A stretch of 64,000 nt of DNA from Domibacillus indicus (GTDB lineage Bacteria; Bacillota; Bacilli; Bacillales; Domibacillaceae), in NCBI RefSeq assembly GCF_023715895.1, contig NZ_JAMBOO010000008.1, positions 62,001-126,000 of the forward strand, given 5' to 3'. Each line of letters starts with the position of its first letter. Position 1 is the first letter of the stretch. Below the pieces are notes generated by a model that ran no database searches, was not told the origin of the DNA, and was given only the letters and a program-made list of their open reading frames with translations. Position numbers and translations under genes: made by a program. This document shows, in pieces, positions 32,980 through 42,139 of this stretch.

Positions 32980-33123
32980 TTATTTTTCAGCAAGATCGTC
33001 TTTTTTCATTTTTTCCCTTCTATTCCATCTTTGCTCGGACTTAAAAAGCTTAATAAATAACGTAATAAAAAAAACTGGGACTGCATAAACCAATACATAC
33101 AGAAAACCGGCCAGCCATTGCAT
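32980..33123 (-). CDS. 47-aa single-span membrane protein
   Basis: The ATG at 33123 follows GGGGGCGGG. The product begins MQWLAGFLYVLVYAVPVFFI and continues TLFIKLFKSEQRWNRREKMK. It has one long membrane span and a strongly basic tail, so the tail should be cytoplasmic. No family is recognised. It stands alone between parC and mscL. The clean layout of ribosome site, span and basic tail supports a real gene. Confidence 0.55.
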   Translation of the reverse strand: MQWLAGFLYVLVYAVPVFFITLFIKLFKSEQRWNRREKMKKDDLAEK

Positions 33124-33237
33124 ATTCCCGCCCCCTCTGTTGATTGACTTTCAGTTTTTATATTATATAAGGTTTTTCTGTTTTATTGCAATCTGATTTG
33201 AATTTTGCACATAATTAAATAAACACATTGAGAAACT

Positions 33238-33273
33238 TAAAAAGCTTCACGCTGTGAAGGCGTGAAGCTTTTT
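33238..33273 (-). terminator. Terminator of parEC
   Basis: AAAGCTTCACGC / GCGTGAAGCTTT stem with a short loop, directly after the parC stop codon; the minus strand continues with a short T run. Confidence 0.85.
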
Positions 33274-33275
33274 AG

Positions 33276-35699
33276 TTAGGCTTCTTCTTTTTCCGTTACA
33301 AGAAGCTGTTCTACAGCGCCTTGTTCCTTTTCGTCTACAACAAAGGAACCATTTGAATAACGGTCCACTTTTTTCAAAGTATGGACAGCCACTTTTACAT
33401 CCGGTCCTTTTTTCGTCCGTACAAAATAGTCCCGGTCTTCATCAAGCTTTGCTGCACCGACAATACGGTGTGGATTTGTTTTCAACTCACGAAGCAGCAC
33501 GACGCCGCGCTTGGCGCGTGTTGTCTGCTCGAATTGATCGAGCCCGCCCCGTTTTGCCGATCCGCGGTTTGTAACGGCGATAAACGACGTTTCGTCTCCG
33601 CTGTCCGATACAATAACCGCAACGGTATAATCTTCGTCTTTTAAGCTGATTCCTTTTACGCCGGCTGCACGCGGTCCAACCACAGGTACTTCTTCTTCTG
33701 GAAACCGCAGGCCATAGCCGTAATGCGTAATCATTAAAATTTCACTGCTGCCGTCTGTAAGTGCCGCTGCACACACTTCATCGTCACCCTTGACATTCAT
33801 AGCCGTCAACGCCCGTGAATAGCGCTGTACGCTCAACTGCGAAAGCTCTGTACGCTTAATCATGCCGTCTTTTGTGGCCAGCAGCACATATCGCTCGGCA
33901 GAAAAATCACGTACAGGAAAAGCTGCCACAATTGATTCATCCTTAAAGCCGCTGACCATACCCGATGCATGCTGGCCGGCGTCTTTCCAGCGAATATCCG
34001 GCAGCTCGTGTACCGGTAAATACAAGTAGCTGCCTTTATTTGTGAAAACAAGCAGCACATCTGTTGTATTCATTTCGCGCTTAAATAACAGCCCGTCCGA
34101 TTCTTTCATGGCCGGAAGCCCGCCAGAAGCGGAATAAGAGCGCGTACCGGTCCGTTTAATGTATCCTTCCCGCGTAACAGAAACGATTACATCCTCACTT
34201 GGGATCATCGCTTTTTGATCGATTTTAATTTCCTGGATCTCTGCTTCGATCACCGTGCGGCGCTCGGTCGCATAGATTTTCTTCATGTCTTTCAATTCAC
34301 GCTTAATAACCGATTCAAGCTTTTTCGCACTTCCTAAAATGGCCTCCAGCTGCTTGATTGTTTTTTCAAGCTCAGCCGACTCTTTTTGAAGCGCGGTAAT
34401 GTCTGTGTTGGTTAAGCGGTAAAGCTGTAATGTCACGATTGCTTCAGCCTGCGGCTCCGTAAATTCAAATTGATCCATCAAGCGGTGTTTCGCATCCTGT
34501 TTATCTTTTGAAGAGCGAATGCAGGCAATCACTTCGTCCAAAATAGACAGTGCTTTGATCAGCCCTGCTACGATATGGTGACGGGCTTTTGCTCTCTCTA
34601 AATCATAAGCTGACCGGTTGGTTACCACTTCTTTTCTATGTTCAATATAAGCATCCAGCAGGCGGTGCAGTCCCATCAAAACAGGGCGCTTATTGGCGAT
34701 TGCAACCATGTTAAAGTTATACGAAATCTGCAGGTCCGTCGCTTTAAATAAATAATTTAAAATCAGCTCTGCATCTGCTTCTTTTTTCAAATCAATCACG
34801 ACCCGCAATCCGGTACGGTCGGTCTCATCCCGAACCTCGGCGATACTGTCGAGCTTTCGGTCGATGCGTAAATCATCCATTTTCTTTACAAGTGATGCTT
34901 TGTTTACTTCATATGGTATTTCTGTAATGACAATCCGCTGACGTCCTCCACGCATATCTTCAATTTCCGTTTTGGCGCGGACAATGATTTTTCCTTTTCC
35001 GGTTTTATACGCTTTTTCAATGCCGTCTACACCTTGAATGATCCCGCCGGTTGGAAAATCCGGACCCGGAAGAACAGTCATTAACTCCTCCACTGTGCAA
35101 TCCGGTTTTTCCATACGCATAATAACAGCGTCAATCACTTCATCAAGGCGGTGAGGAGGAATTTCCGTGGCATATCCTGCTGAGATCCCTGTTGATCCAT
35201 TCACAAGCAGATTTGGAAATCTTGCCGGCAGCACAACCGGCTCATTGGTTGTTTCATCGAAGTTCGGAATAAAATCAACGGTTCTTTTTTCAATATCTGT
35301 CAGCAATTCACCGGCAATCGCTGACAGTCTAGTTTCTGTATACCGCATCGCCGCAGGCGGATCCCCATCGACTGATCCGTTGTTGCCATGCATTTCAATG
35401 AGCGGTGTCCGCATTTTCCAGTTTTGACTCAAGCGGACCATTGCATCATACACCGATGTATCACCATGAGGGTGGTAATTACCGATTACGTTCCCGACCG
35501 TTTTGGCGGCTTTCCGGAACGGCTTTTGGTGTGTATTCCCCTCTGTATGCATAGAAAACAAAATACGGCGCTGTACCGGTTTGAGTCCATCCCGTGCATC
35601 CGGAAGCGCCCGTTCTTGAATAATGTATTTACTATACCGCCCGAATCGGTCGCCAATGACGTCCTCAAGCGGCAAATCTTGAATGTGTTCACTTTCCAA
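33276..35699 (-). CDS. parC: DNA topoisomerase IV subunit A
   Basis: ATP-dependent decatenation of replicated chromosomes, with ParE. The 807 aa match ParC/GrlA. The quinolone-resistance region reads GNYHPHGDTSVYDAMVRLSQ, and the catalytic Tyr lies in DPPAAMRYTETRLSAIA. The C-terminal half has the beta-pinwheel repeats (TREGYIKRTG, TKDGMIKRTELS, TNRGSAKRGG). The frame is open to 35735, but GGGAGGAAT points to the TTG at 35699 as the start, four bases after the parE stop. Confidence 0.97.
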   Translation of the reverse strand: MESEHIQDLPLEDVIGDRFGRYSKYIIQERALPDARDGLKPVQRRILFSMHTEGNTHQKPFRKAAKTVGNVIGNYHPHGDTSVYDAMVRLSQNWKMRTPLIEMHGNNGSVDGDPPAAMRYTETRLSAIAGELLTDIEKRTVDFIPNFDETTNEPVVLPARFPNLLVNGSTGISAGYATEIPPHRLDEVIDAVIMRMEKPDCTVEELMTVLPGPDFPTGGIIQGVDGIEKAYKTGKGKIIVRAKTEIEDMRGGRQRIVITEIPYEVNKASLVKKMDDLRIDRKLDSIAEVRDETDRTGLRVVIDLKKEADAELILNYLFKATDLQISYNFNMVAIANKRPVLMGLHRLLDAYIEHRKEVVTNRSAYDLERAKARHHIVAGLIKALSILDEVIACIRSSKDKQDAKHRLMDQFEFTEPQAEAIVTLQLYRLTNTDITALQKESAELEKTIKQLEAILGSAKKLESVIKRELKDMKKIYATERRTVIEAEIQEIKIDQKAMIPSEDVIVSVTREGYIKRTGTRSYSASGGLPAMKESDGLLFKREMNTTDVLLVFTNKGSYLYLPVHELPDIRWKDAGQHASGMVSGFKDESIVAAFPVRDFSAERYVLLATKDGMIKRTELSQLSVQRYSRALTAMNVKGDDEVCAAALTDGSSEILMITHYGYGLRFPEEEVPVVGPRAAGVKGISLKDEDYTVAVIVSDSGDETSFIAVTNRGSAKRGGLDQFEQTTRAKRGVVLLRELKTNPHRIVGAAKLDEDRDYFVRTKKGPDVKVAVHTLKKVDRYSNGSFVVDEKEQGAVEQLLVTEKEEA

Positions 35700-35703
35700 T
35701 TCG

Positions 35704-37680
35704 TTATTCCTCCCTGTTGCCAGCCAGCTGCTCATTTTCTAAAAGCGCGGCTTCCTCTTCCAATCCGAACGCGACATTGGATTCGATCCATTTTCTGCGC
35801 GGCTCTACTTTATCCCCCATCAAGACGGTTACGCGACGCTCCGCCCGTGCGGCATCATCAATGGTCACCCGGATCAGCGTTCTTGTTTCAGGGTTCATCG
35901 TTGTTTCCCATAGCTGGTCGGCATTCATCTCACCAAGACCCTTGTAACGTTGAATGGTGGTTCCTTTGCCCATTTTTTTGAGCAGCGCATCGAGTTCACG
36001 CTCAGTCCACACATATTCTGTTACTTCTTTTTTTCCAGTTCCTTTTGATACTTTAAAAAGCGGCGGCATCGCAATGTACACTTTACCGCTATCAATGAGC
36101 GGCTTCATATACCGGTAGAAAAACGTAAGCAGCAGCACTTGGATATGAGCGCCGTCCGTATCGGCGTCTGTCATTATCACGACTTTATCATAATTGGCAT
36201 CATCTACAGCAAAGTCCGGGCCAACACCGGCGCCGATTGCATGAATAATAGTATTGATTTCTTCGTTTTTAAAAATATCTGCGAGTTTTGCTTTTTCTGT
36301 GTTAATGACTTTTCCGCGAAGCGGCAGCACTGCTTGAAACTTGCGGTCGCGTCCTTGCTTTGCAGAGCCGCCGGCCGAGTCTCCTTCAACCAGGTACAGC
36401 TCATTACGCTCTGGATTGCGCGACTGGGCCGGCGTCAGCTTTCCGGACAGCACCGATTCCCCTTTTTTGCGCTTTTTGCCGTTCCGGGCATCTTCCCGGG
36501 CTTTGCGGGCAGCTTCTCTCGCTTGCGCCGCTTTGATTGCTTTTTTGATCAGAAGCGCACTTACATCCTGGTTTTCTTCAAGAAAATACAGCATTTTTTC
36601 AGATACGACTTGATCGACTGCCGAGCGGGCTTCCCCGGTTCCAAGCTTTCCTTTTGTCTGCCCTTCAAACTGGAGAAGATGCTCAGGGACGCGCACCGAT
36701 ACGATGGCCGTCAGCCCTTCTCGAATATCCGTTCCTTCAAGGTTTTTATCTTTTTCCTTCAGCAGACCATTCTTACGCGCATATTCATTAAATGTACGCG
36801 TCATAGCTGCCCGTGCACCCGCTTCATGTGTACCGCCGTCTTTCGTGCGCACATTGTTGACAAACGACAGCACATTCTCAGAAAAACCATCGTTAAATTG
36901 AAAAGCGAATTCTGCTTCGATCTCGTTCTGTGTTCCTTCAAACGATACAACTGGATGAAGCGCATCTTTTTCTTCATTTAAGTATTTAACAAACTCTTCA
37001 ATCCCGTTCTCAAAAAAGTATTCTTCTTTTTGTTCACGGTCTTTTCGCTTGTCTTCTAACGTAATTTTCAAGCCTTTTAACAAAAATGCTGACTCTCTTA
37101 ACCGTTCGCTCAGCGTGTCAAATTGAAAAACGGTCGTTGAAAAAATCGTTTCATCCGGCTTGAAATGAATTTGTGTACCGGTTGATTTTGCTTTCCCTTT
37201 TTTCTCAAGTGTTGTAACTGGATGGCCGCCTTTTTCAAAACGCTGCTCAAATTGAAAGCCGTCCCGCCAAATTGTAACCGTGAGCGACTCAGACAGGGCA
37301 TTGACAACAGAAGCCCCTACCCCATGCAGGCCGCCGCTTGTTTTATAGCCGCCTTGTCCAAATTTTCCGCCTGCGTGAAGCACGGTTAAAATCACTTCCG
37401 TTGTCGGCTTGCCCGTGCGGTGCATGCCCGTTGGCATTCCGCGCCCGTAGTCACGCACACTGATTGAATTGTCTTTATGGATCGTAACGTTAATCTCGGT
37501 TCCATGTCCGCCAAGCGCTTCATCAACCGAGTTGTCAACGATTTCATACACCAAATGGTGAAGCCCACGGCTGTCTGTCGACCCTATATACATTCCAGGG
37601 CGCTTTCGAACCGCTTCAAGTCCCTCAAGAACCTGGATGGAGTCTTCATTGTAAGTTGATTGTTTTGTTGCATCCGCCAT
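35704..37680 (-). CDS. parE: DNA topoisomerase IV subunit B
   Basis: ATPase subunit of topoisomerase IV, 658 aa. The GHKL ATP site is present as YEIVDNSVDEALGG, DYGRGMPTG and KTSGGLHGVGASVVNALS. The TOPRIM domain has the acidic motif LVEGDSAGGSAKQGRDRKFQ and DADTDGAHI. The end KYGLE-type sequence YKGLGEMNADQLWETTM is typical. It precedes parC by four bases in one operon. The start has AGAGGAG. The order parE-parC next to plsY and yneR is as in B. subtilis. Confidence 0.97.
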   Translation of the reverse strand: MADATKQSTYNEDSIQVLEGLEAVRKRPGMYIGSTDSRGLHHLVYEIVDNSVDEALGGHGTEINVTIHKDNSISVRDYGRGMPTGMHRTGKPTTEVILTVLHAGGKFGQGGYKTSGGLHGVGASVVNALSESLTVTIWRDGFQFEQRFEKGGHPVTTLEKKGKAKSTGTQIHFKPDETIFSTTVFQFDTLSERLRESAFLLKGLKITLEDKRKDREQKEEYFFENGIEEFVKYLNEEKDALHPVVSFEGTQNEIEAEFAFQFNDGFSENVLSFVNNVRTKDGGTHEAGARAAMTRTFNEYARKNGLLKEKDKNLEGTDIREGLTAIVSVRVPEHLLQFEGQTKGKLGTGEARSAVDQVVSEKMLYFLEENQDVSALLIKKAIKAAQAREAARKAREDARNGKKRKKGESVLSGKLTPAQSRNPERNELYLVEGDSAGGSAKQGRDRKFQAVLPLRGKVINTEKAKLADIFKNEEINTIIHAIGAGVGPDFAVDDANYDKVVIMTDADTDGAHIQVLLLTFFYRYMKPLIDSGKVYIAMPPLFKVSKGTGKKEVTEYVWTERELDALLKKMGKGTTIQRYKGLGEMNADQLWETTMNPETRTLIRVTIDDAARAERRVTVLMGDKVEPRRKWIESNVAFGLEEEAALLENEQLAGNREE

Positions 37681-37910
37681 GAACTAAATCTCCTCTCTTT
37701 CCAACACCCGTACATAAAACGTATGTTCTTAACTATCATATCATAAAAAGCGGCCGTTCACCAATCTCTTTGCTGATTCCGTTTTAAAGAGTACGTTACT
37801 TTTCCTCGAGAATCAACCGAAATAATTTTACCGCCGCCGTAACCCTCGTGGTAAAATGAATGAGAATGTCATGCACATGATTATACAACACAAAAAGGGA
37901 GAATGAGAAA

Positions 37911-38516
37911 TTGATTCCAGCACTTGTACTTGTTATCGCCTACTTACTGGGCTCGATTCCTTCTGGTTTAATTGCGGGAAAAGCATTTTTCGGCATAGAT
38001 ATACGGGAGCATGGAAGCGGGAATTTGGGCGCAACCAATTCGTTTCGCGTTCTCGGAAAAAAAGCCGGCGCTTTTGTGACAGCGGCAGATATTTTAAAAG
38101 GAACAGCCGCTGCCTCTATTCCGATTATGTTTGATGATACAGGGGTTCATGCCCTTTTAGCCGGCCTTGCCGCAGTGATCGGACACATCTTTCCCGTATT
38201 TGCCGGATTTCGCGGCGGCAAAGCAGTCGCCACATCAGCGGGTGTGCTCCTTGCGTACGAACCGCTTTTTTTCCTGCTCTTAATCGCGATCTTTTTAGTT
38301 GTTCTGCTGACCACAAAGTATGTGTCTGTCGCATCCGTAACCGCTGCTCTAGCTGCCTTTATTTATGCGGTCGTCCACACTTTTTATACGCAGGACATCC
38401 CATTTTTAGCGGTTGTGACCGCTCTGGCTTTTTTCGTTGTTTACCGGCACCGGGCAAACATGACACGCCTTCGTAATGGGACAGAGCCTAAAATTCCATT
38501 AGGCGGGCGCAAATAA
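37911..38516 (+). CDS. plsY: Glycerol-3-phosphate acyltransferase PlsY
   Basis: Membrane enzyme that transfers the acyl group from acyl-phosphate to glycerol-3-phosphate, the first step of phospholipid synthesis. The 201 aa have about five spans. The conserved motifs are [34 protein letters not shown] and [20 protein letters not shown]. The TTG start follows AAAGGGAG. It is divergent from parE, the B. subtilis arrangement (yneS next to parE). A strong terminator follows. Confidence 0.96.
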   Translation: MIPALVLVIAYLLGSIPSGLIAGKAFFGIDIREHGSGNLGATNSFRVLGKKAGAFVTAADILKGTAAASIPIMFDDTGVHALLAGLAAVIGHIFPVFAGFRGGKAVATSAGVLLAYEPLFFLLLIAIFLVVLLTTKYVSVASVTAALAAFIYAVVHTFYTQDIPFLAVVTALAFFVVYRHRANMTRLRNGTEPKIPLGGRK

Positions 38517-38552
38517 AAAACGGCTTGACTGTTGAAGTCAAGCCGTTTTTTG
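38514..38552 (+). terminator. Terminator of plsY
   Basis: AAAAAACGGCTTGACT / AGTCAAGCCGTTTTTT with a small loop, overlapping the stop codon of plsY. Confidence 0.9.
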
Positions 38553-38634
38553 CGGAAATAATTCAAAAACAGCGAACTATTTTGAGTCCTTCTCTTTCCA
38601 TGCTACACTATGAAAAAAGAATGGAGTGGTAACA

Positions 38635-38943
38635 GTGAACATCGATATAACAAACGAAGCCTTAAATTGGTTTAAGGAAGAAATGCAGGCGGCAGAGGGA
38701 GATACCGTCCGCTTTTATGTACGGTACGGCGGCTCAAGCCCTCTTCATGAAGGGTTCTCACTTGGCATGACAAAAGACGAGCCACTTGAACCAGCCGTAA
38801 CCGTTTCTCATGAAGGTGTGACCTATTTTGTTGAAGAAAAAGATGTCTGGTACTTTGACGGCCACCATTTAAAAGTCACTTATGATGAAAAGCTGCAGGA
38901 GCCTGCTTTTGAGTACATAAAAGATTCCGCTGCTAAAGATTAA
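38635..38943 (+). CDS. yneR: HesB/YneR-type small protein, 102 aa
   Basis: Belongs to the HesB/IscA-like YneR group. Landmarks are ITNEALNWFKEEMQAAEGDT, VRFYVRYGGSSPLHEGFSLG and VTYFVEEKDVWYFDGHHLKV. The cysteines that bind iron-sulphur in IscA are absent, as in YneR, so a scaffold role is doubtful. The GTG at 38635 is favoured by TGGAG; a GTG three codons earlier overlaps it. The last bases overlap the convergent yneQ gene. Position next to plsY matches B. subtilis. Confidence 0.85.
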   Translation: MNIDITNEALNWFKEEMQAAEGDTVRFYVRYGGSSPLHEGFSLGMTKDEPLEPAVTVSHEGVTYFVEEKDVWYFDGHHLKVTYDEKLQEPAFEYIKDSAAKD

Positions 38944-39235
38944 ATCGTTTAATATGGTCAAACAGTTTTTCATTTTTTAAGACAACCAGCTGCTTTTCGC
39001 CAAGCAGATCGAAATGAGGCCGGGATGGATTTCGCATATCGATCCATTCCGGTTTTAACCCGTACTTTCTTCCCCACTCCGCCAATTTCTCAGCATCGGT
39101 ACAGCCTGCTTTTGTTACGGTCCGGCAATCCGGGAACCGATCATCCTTCCAATAGTGGGTTAAAAAGGCCACTTTGCCCCGTGCAATCTCCTCTTTCCAA
39201 TTTTCCACTTCTTCCCGCTTCACTCCGAATGCCAT
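38933..39235 (-). CDS. yneQ: YneQ-like protein, 100 aa
   Basis: Small soluble protein with MAFGVKREEVENWKEEIARG, HYWKDDRFPDCRTVTKAGC and YGLKPEWIDMRNPSRPHFDL. It matches B. subtilis YneQ by appearance and by place between yneP and yneR. The function is unknown; the pattern HYWKDDRFP...VTKAGC suggests a conserved pocket. The start codon overlaps the yneP stop by one base, so the two are translated together. Confidence 0.8.
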   Translation of the reverse strand: MAFGVKREEVENWKEEIARGKVAFLTHYWKDDRFPDCRTVTKAGCTDAEKLAEWGRKYGLKPEWIDMRNPSRPHFDLLGEKQLVVLKNEKLFDHIKRFNL

Positions 39236-39657
39236 TATTTTTCCTTCTTTTCTTTTTCATACACTTCATGCCACTCGGGAAAAGCTTTTTTAAATTTGAC
39301 CGGGCGGAATGTTTCCTTGTCTACGACGGTATGTACGCTTGAGCCGGTTACACAAACGTCGCCTGCTTCGTTCACAATTTCGTAGCCGTATGTCGTGCGG
39401 ATGCCTGTATGTGATTGGATCCATGTTCGAACAAGCGCCCTCTCTCCGTAACGAAACGGCCGCTTATAGGAAAGCTGGATATCGGTTACCGGGGAAACAA
39501 ATCCCGCTCTTTCCATATCAGCATAATGAAAGCCTAAATCTTTAATGAGCTGGGTTCGTCCAATTTCAAACCAAACAACATACTGGCCATGATACACAAC
39601 CTGCATGGCATCAGTTTCTGCATATCGGACTTCTACTTGTGCTTCTGAAATAAACAA
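39235..39657 (-). CDS. yneP: Acyl-CoA thioesterase, hot-dog fold (YneP)
   Basis: Thioesterase of the 4-hydroxybenzoyl-CoA/YbgC type, 140 aa. The catalytic region is VEVRYAETDAMQVVYHGQYV, with the Asp that marks this family, followed by FEIGRTQLIKDLG. The TTG at 39657 follows AAAGGAG at eight bases; a TTG two codons upstream is too close. It is the first gene of the yneP-yneQ pair. In B. subtilis it lies next to citB; here ggt and cobT have come between. Confidence 0.88.
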   Translation of the reverse strand: MFISEAQVEVRYAETDAMQVVYHGQYVVWFEIGRTQLIKDLGFHYADMERAGFVSPVTDIQLSYKRPFRYGERALVRTWIQSHTGIRTTYGYEIVNEAGDVCVTGSSVHTVVDKETFRPVKFKKAFPEWHEVYEKEKKEK

Positions 39658-39797
39658 AATCAAAACTCCTTTAACAAAATCAAATTCTTTACCTATTTTA
39701 CCATGTTTTGAACGGGCGTTTATTCATTTTGCTTTTATGGGTACAGACAAAGAACACGTAAACAAGTTCTTCTGCGTCATACAGTGTTTAAATCCTG

Positions 39798-40321
39798 TTT
39801 AACGGCGATGAAGAGATCCACCCTCCCTTCCTCCCAAGTCTTGACTAAAGACGCGGCGGAAGGGAAAAGATACAGCCTGACAGCGGGATGCAGGTGTCCT
39901 GGCAAAGCATCGGCCGTTTTCATATGCATGTTTCCAGTAAAAGTGACCATGCCGGCGTCGAGCCCGAGCTTGCCCGGAGTGCTATTGAAGAAATCGCTCG
40001 TAAAGTGATTAAGGCCCAGCAGTTAGGCGATCATTCAAATGGGCCGTCTGTCGATATCGGATTAATCGAAGGCAGAACGTCTGCCCATGAAAAAATGATG
40101 GCTTCCGTCCGGCTTTTAAAAGAAGCAAAAGAAACCAGCAGGCATATTGTACTGGACATTCACGATGAGTATACAGGCAGCGCCTCAGACGCTTTTTTAC
40201 TGCAGACAAGGGCACTCCAGCAACCGATGGAATGGAGCCTGTCGGTGAATTTTCACATAGTGAAACCGATGAGTATCCCTTGACCGATTCACTGGTAGAG
40301 CGGACTGTTTTACTTGTATAA
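39798..40321 (+). pseudogene. Decayed M20-family peptidase (glutamate carboxypeptidase-like)
   Basis: The fragments spread over three frames match an M20 metallopeptidase: FNGDEEI (39798) from the metal site, then GRFHMHVSSKSDHAGVEPEL and ARSAIEEIARKVIKAQQLGD from the dimerisation domain, SVDIGLIEGRTSA, and near the end TDGMEPVGEFSHSETDEYPL and TDSLVERTVLL in another frame. The N-terminal part is missing, and there are an in-frame stop at 39846 and later frameshifts. It lies just upstream of ggt; a peptidase next to a gamma-glutamyl transferase fits glutamyl-peptide use before it decayed. Confidence 0.75.
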
Positions 40322-40361
40322 ACGATTGAACGATTATCTCAAACTGACGGAGGATAACCCT

Positions 40362-42041
40362 ATGACAATAGATCACATTTGGAAAAATCAACGAAATCAT
40401 GCGCACAAGCAGCGCGCTCACGGATCGAAAGGAATGACAGCGAGCGCCACTGAAGAATCGTCCCTTATTGGTGCAGATGTGTTAGCGAAAGGCGGGAACG
40501 CCATGGATGCCCTGGTGGCTATGCAGTTCGCTTTGGCCGTATCTGAACCGTTTAACACAGGGCTTGCAGCCAGCGGCTTTATTCTTTATTACGATGCCGA
40601 AACAAAAAAAACGTCCGTTGTAAACGGACACTCGATTTCACCGAAAAGAGCGCATAAAAATGTTTTTGTAGATGAGCACCAGGATGTGATTCCATTTTTA
40701 AAGCGCTCCACCCCTGGTACGGCTGTAGCGGTTCCCGGCCTTTTAAGGGGAATAGAAAAAGCGTTGAATGAATTTGGAACCATGTCCTGGCAGGATGTAA
40801 TTGCCCCAGCCATTGATTTGTCCGAAAAAGGAGTTCGTGTGAATTTAACCTGGAATACAGGGCTGCAGCGCTTCAGCGACCGGCTTGGGGAGAAAGCGAA
40901 AGACTTTTTTTATCCAAACGGCGTGCCGCTTACTGAAGGGGAAATTGTCGTGAACGAAGACTTAACGAAAACACTTAAAATTCTGCAAAATCATGGGGCA
41001 GATGCTTTTTACAAAGGAGAAATTGCCGATAAAATTGTCCAAACCGTTCAAGAGTTTGACGGTTTTATGGAAAAAGACGACTTGGCCGCTTATGAAGCAA
41101 CTGTGTCTGAAGCGATCACCGGCACTTATAAGGATTATACGGTTACAGTTCCTGCTCCGCCAAATGGAGGCGGCTTTGCTCTTCTTTATATGCTCAAACT
41201 GCTTGAAAAGCTGGATATCGGCCAATATGGCCTTCGTTCGTGGGAAAAATATTATCTTCTTGCTGAAGTAATGCGCATTATGACGGCTGATAAGCTTGCG
41301 TTTATGGGTGATCCTGCTTTTTACGATATCCCGTTAAAGGGTCTGTTAACAGAGGAATATTTAGAGGAGCGATTGAAGCTGGTAAACTTTAAATTCCGGA
41401 ATGAAGACGTAACAGAAGGCAATCCGTGGCCGTATGATGAAAAAAAACCTCATGATAAAAACGCCAGTACAACAGATCCTGGACCCGATACCACTCACTT
41501 TATAGCTGTAGATGAAAAAGGTAACATCGCTGCCTGTACCTCTTCGTTAGAGCACTTCTTCGGCTCTGGTATTATGGTGCCCGGCTGCGGATTTTTATTA
41601 AATAATGATATGACTGATTTTGATCCGGATCCAGCCGGTTTAAATTCCGTTGAACCTGGCAAATATCCGGTCAGCATGAAGACGCCGACGATTGTTTTTA
41701 AGGATGGCGAACCGATTTTAACACTTGGCTCACCCGGCGGGCCAACCATTCCAGCATCCGTTTTACAGACGATGATCCATGTGCTTGATTTTGGGCTTGA
41801 TTTAAAAGAAGCGATTGAAGAACCCCGCATCTATAACGGCACAGGACCGCTTATTTGGCAGGAAGAAGGCATCCCGGAAGAAGCAAAACAGACGCTTGAG
41901 AGCATGAACTATCAGTTTGATTCCATTGCGCTGTCTATAGGAAACGTTCAAGCAATTTTACTAAACCCCAAGACGGGTGAACGTATTGGCGGCAGTGATT
42001 CCTCTCGTCCAGGAATTCCCGCTTCCCAGGACCCTGAATAA
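40362..42041 (+). CDS. ggt: Gamma-glutamyltransferase, cytoplasmic form
   Basis: Ntn-hydrolase that cleaves or transfers gamma-glutamyl groups (glutathione, poly-gamma-glutamate or gamma-glutamyl compounds). The 559 aa start with KGMTASATEESSLIGADVLA and GGNAMDALVAMQFALAV, as in GGT. The self-cleavage nucleophile is the Thr in DPGPDTTHFIAVDEKGN. The GxxS-type GSPGGPTIPASVLQ is present near the end. No signal peptide is seen, unlike secreted GGT of B. subtilis. The ATG at 40362 follows CGGAGGAT. The longer frame from 40314 has no ribosome site. Confidence 0.93.
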   Translation: MTIDHIWKNQRNHAHKQRAHGSKGMTASATEESSLIGADVLAKGGNAMDALVAMQFALAVSEPFNTGLAASGFILYYDAETKKTSVVNGHSISPKRAHKNVFVDEHQDVIPFLKRSTPGTAVAVPGLLRGIEKALNEFGTMSWQDVIAPAIDLSEKGVRVNLTWNTGLQRFSDRLGEKAKDFFYPNGVPLTEGEIVVNEDLTKTLKILQNHGADAFYKGEIADKIVQTVQEFDGFMEKDDLAAYEATVSEAITGTYKDYTVTVPAPPNGGGFALLYMLKLLEKLDIGQYGLRSWEKYYLLAEVMRIMTADKLAFMGDPAFYDIPLKGLLTEEYLEERLKLVNFKFRNEDVTEGNPWPYDEKKPHDKNASTTDPGPDTTHFIAVDEKGNIAACTSSLEHFFGSGIMVPGCGFLLNNDMTDFDPDPAGLNSVEPGKYPVSMKTPTIVFKDGEPILTLGSPGGPTIPASVLQTMIHVLDFGLDLKEAIEEPRIYNGTGPLIWQEEGIPEEAKQTLESMNYQFDSIALSIGNVQAILLNPKTGERIGGSDSSRPGIPASQDPE

Positions 42042-42076
42042 AAAAATTTCCGGCGTATCAGCCGGAAATTTTTTTG
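42040..42076 (+). terminator. Terminator of ggt
   Basis: AAAAATTTCCGGC / GCCGGAAATTTTT with a six-base loop, directly at the ggt stop codon. Confidence 0.9.
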
Positions 42077-42139
42077 TGGCAAGAAAACAGCTGAAAAACC
42101 GCTAAGCGCAGCCGGTTTGCACAATACCGTTTTGCTTAT

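Noticed and set aside
36139-36981. 280-aa plus-strand ORF
   Set aside because: It is antisense to parE; composition (Cys, Phe and Arg rich) is that of a reverse-complement shadow.
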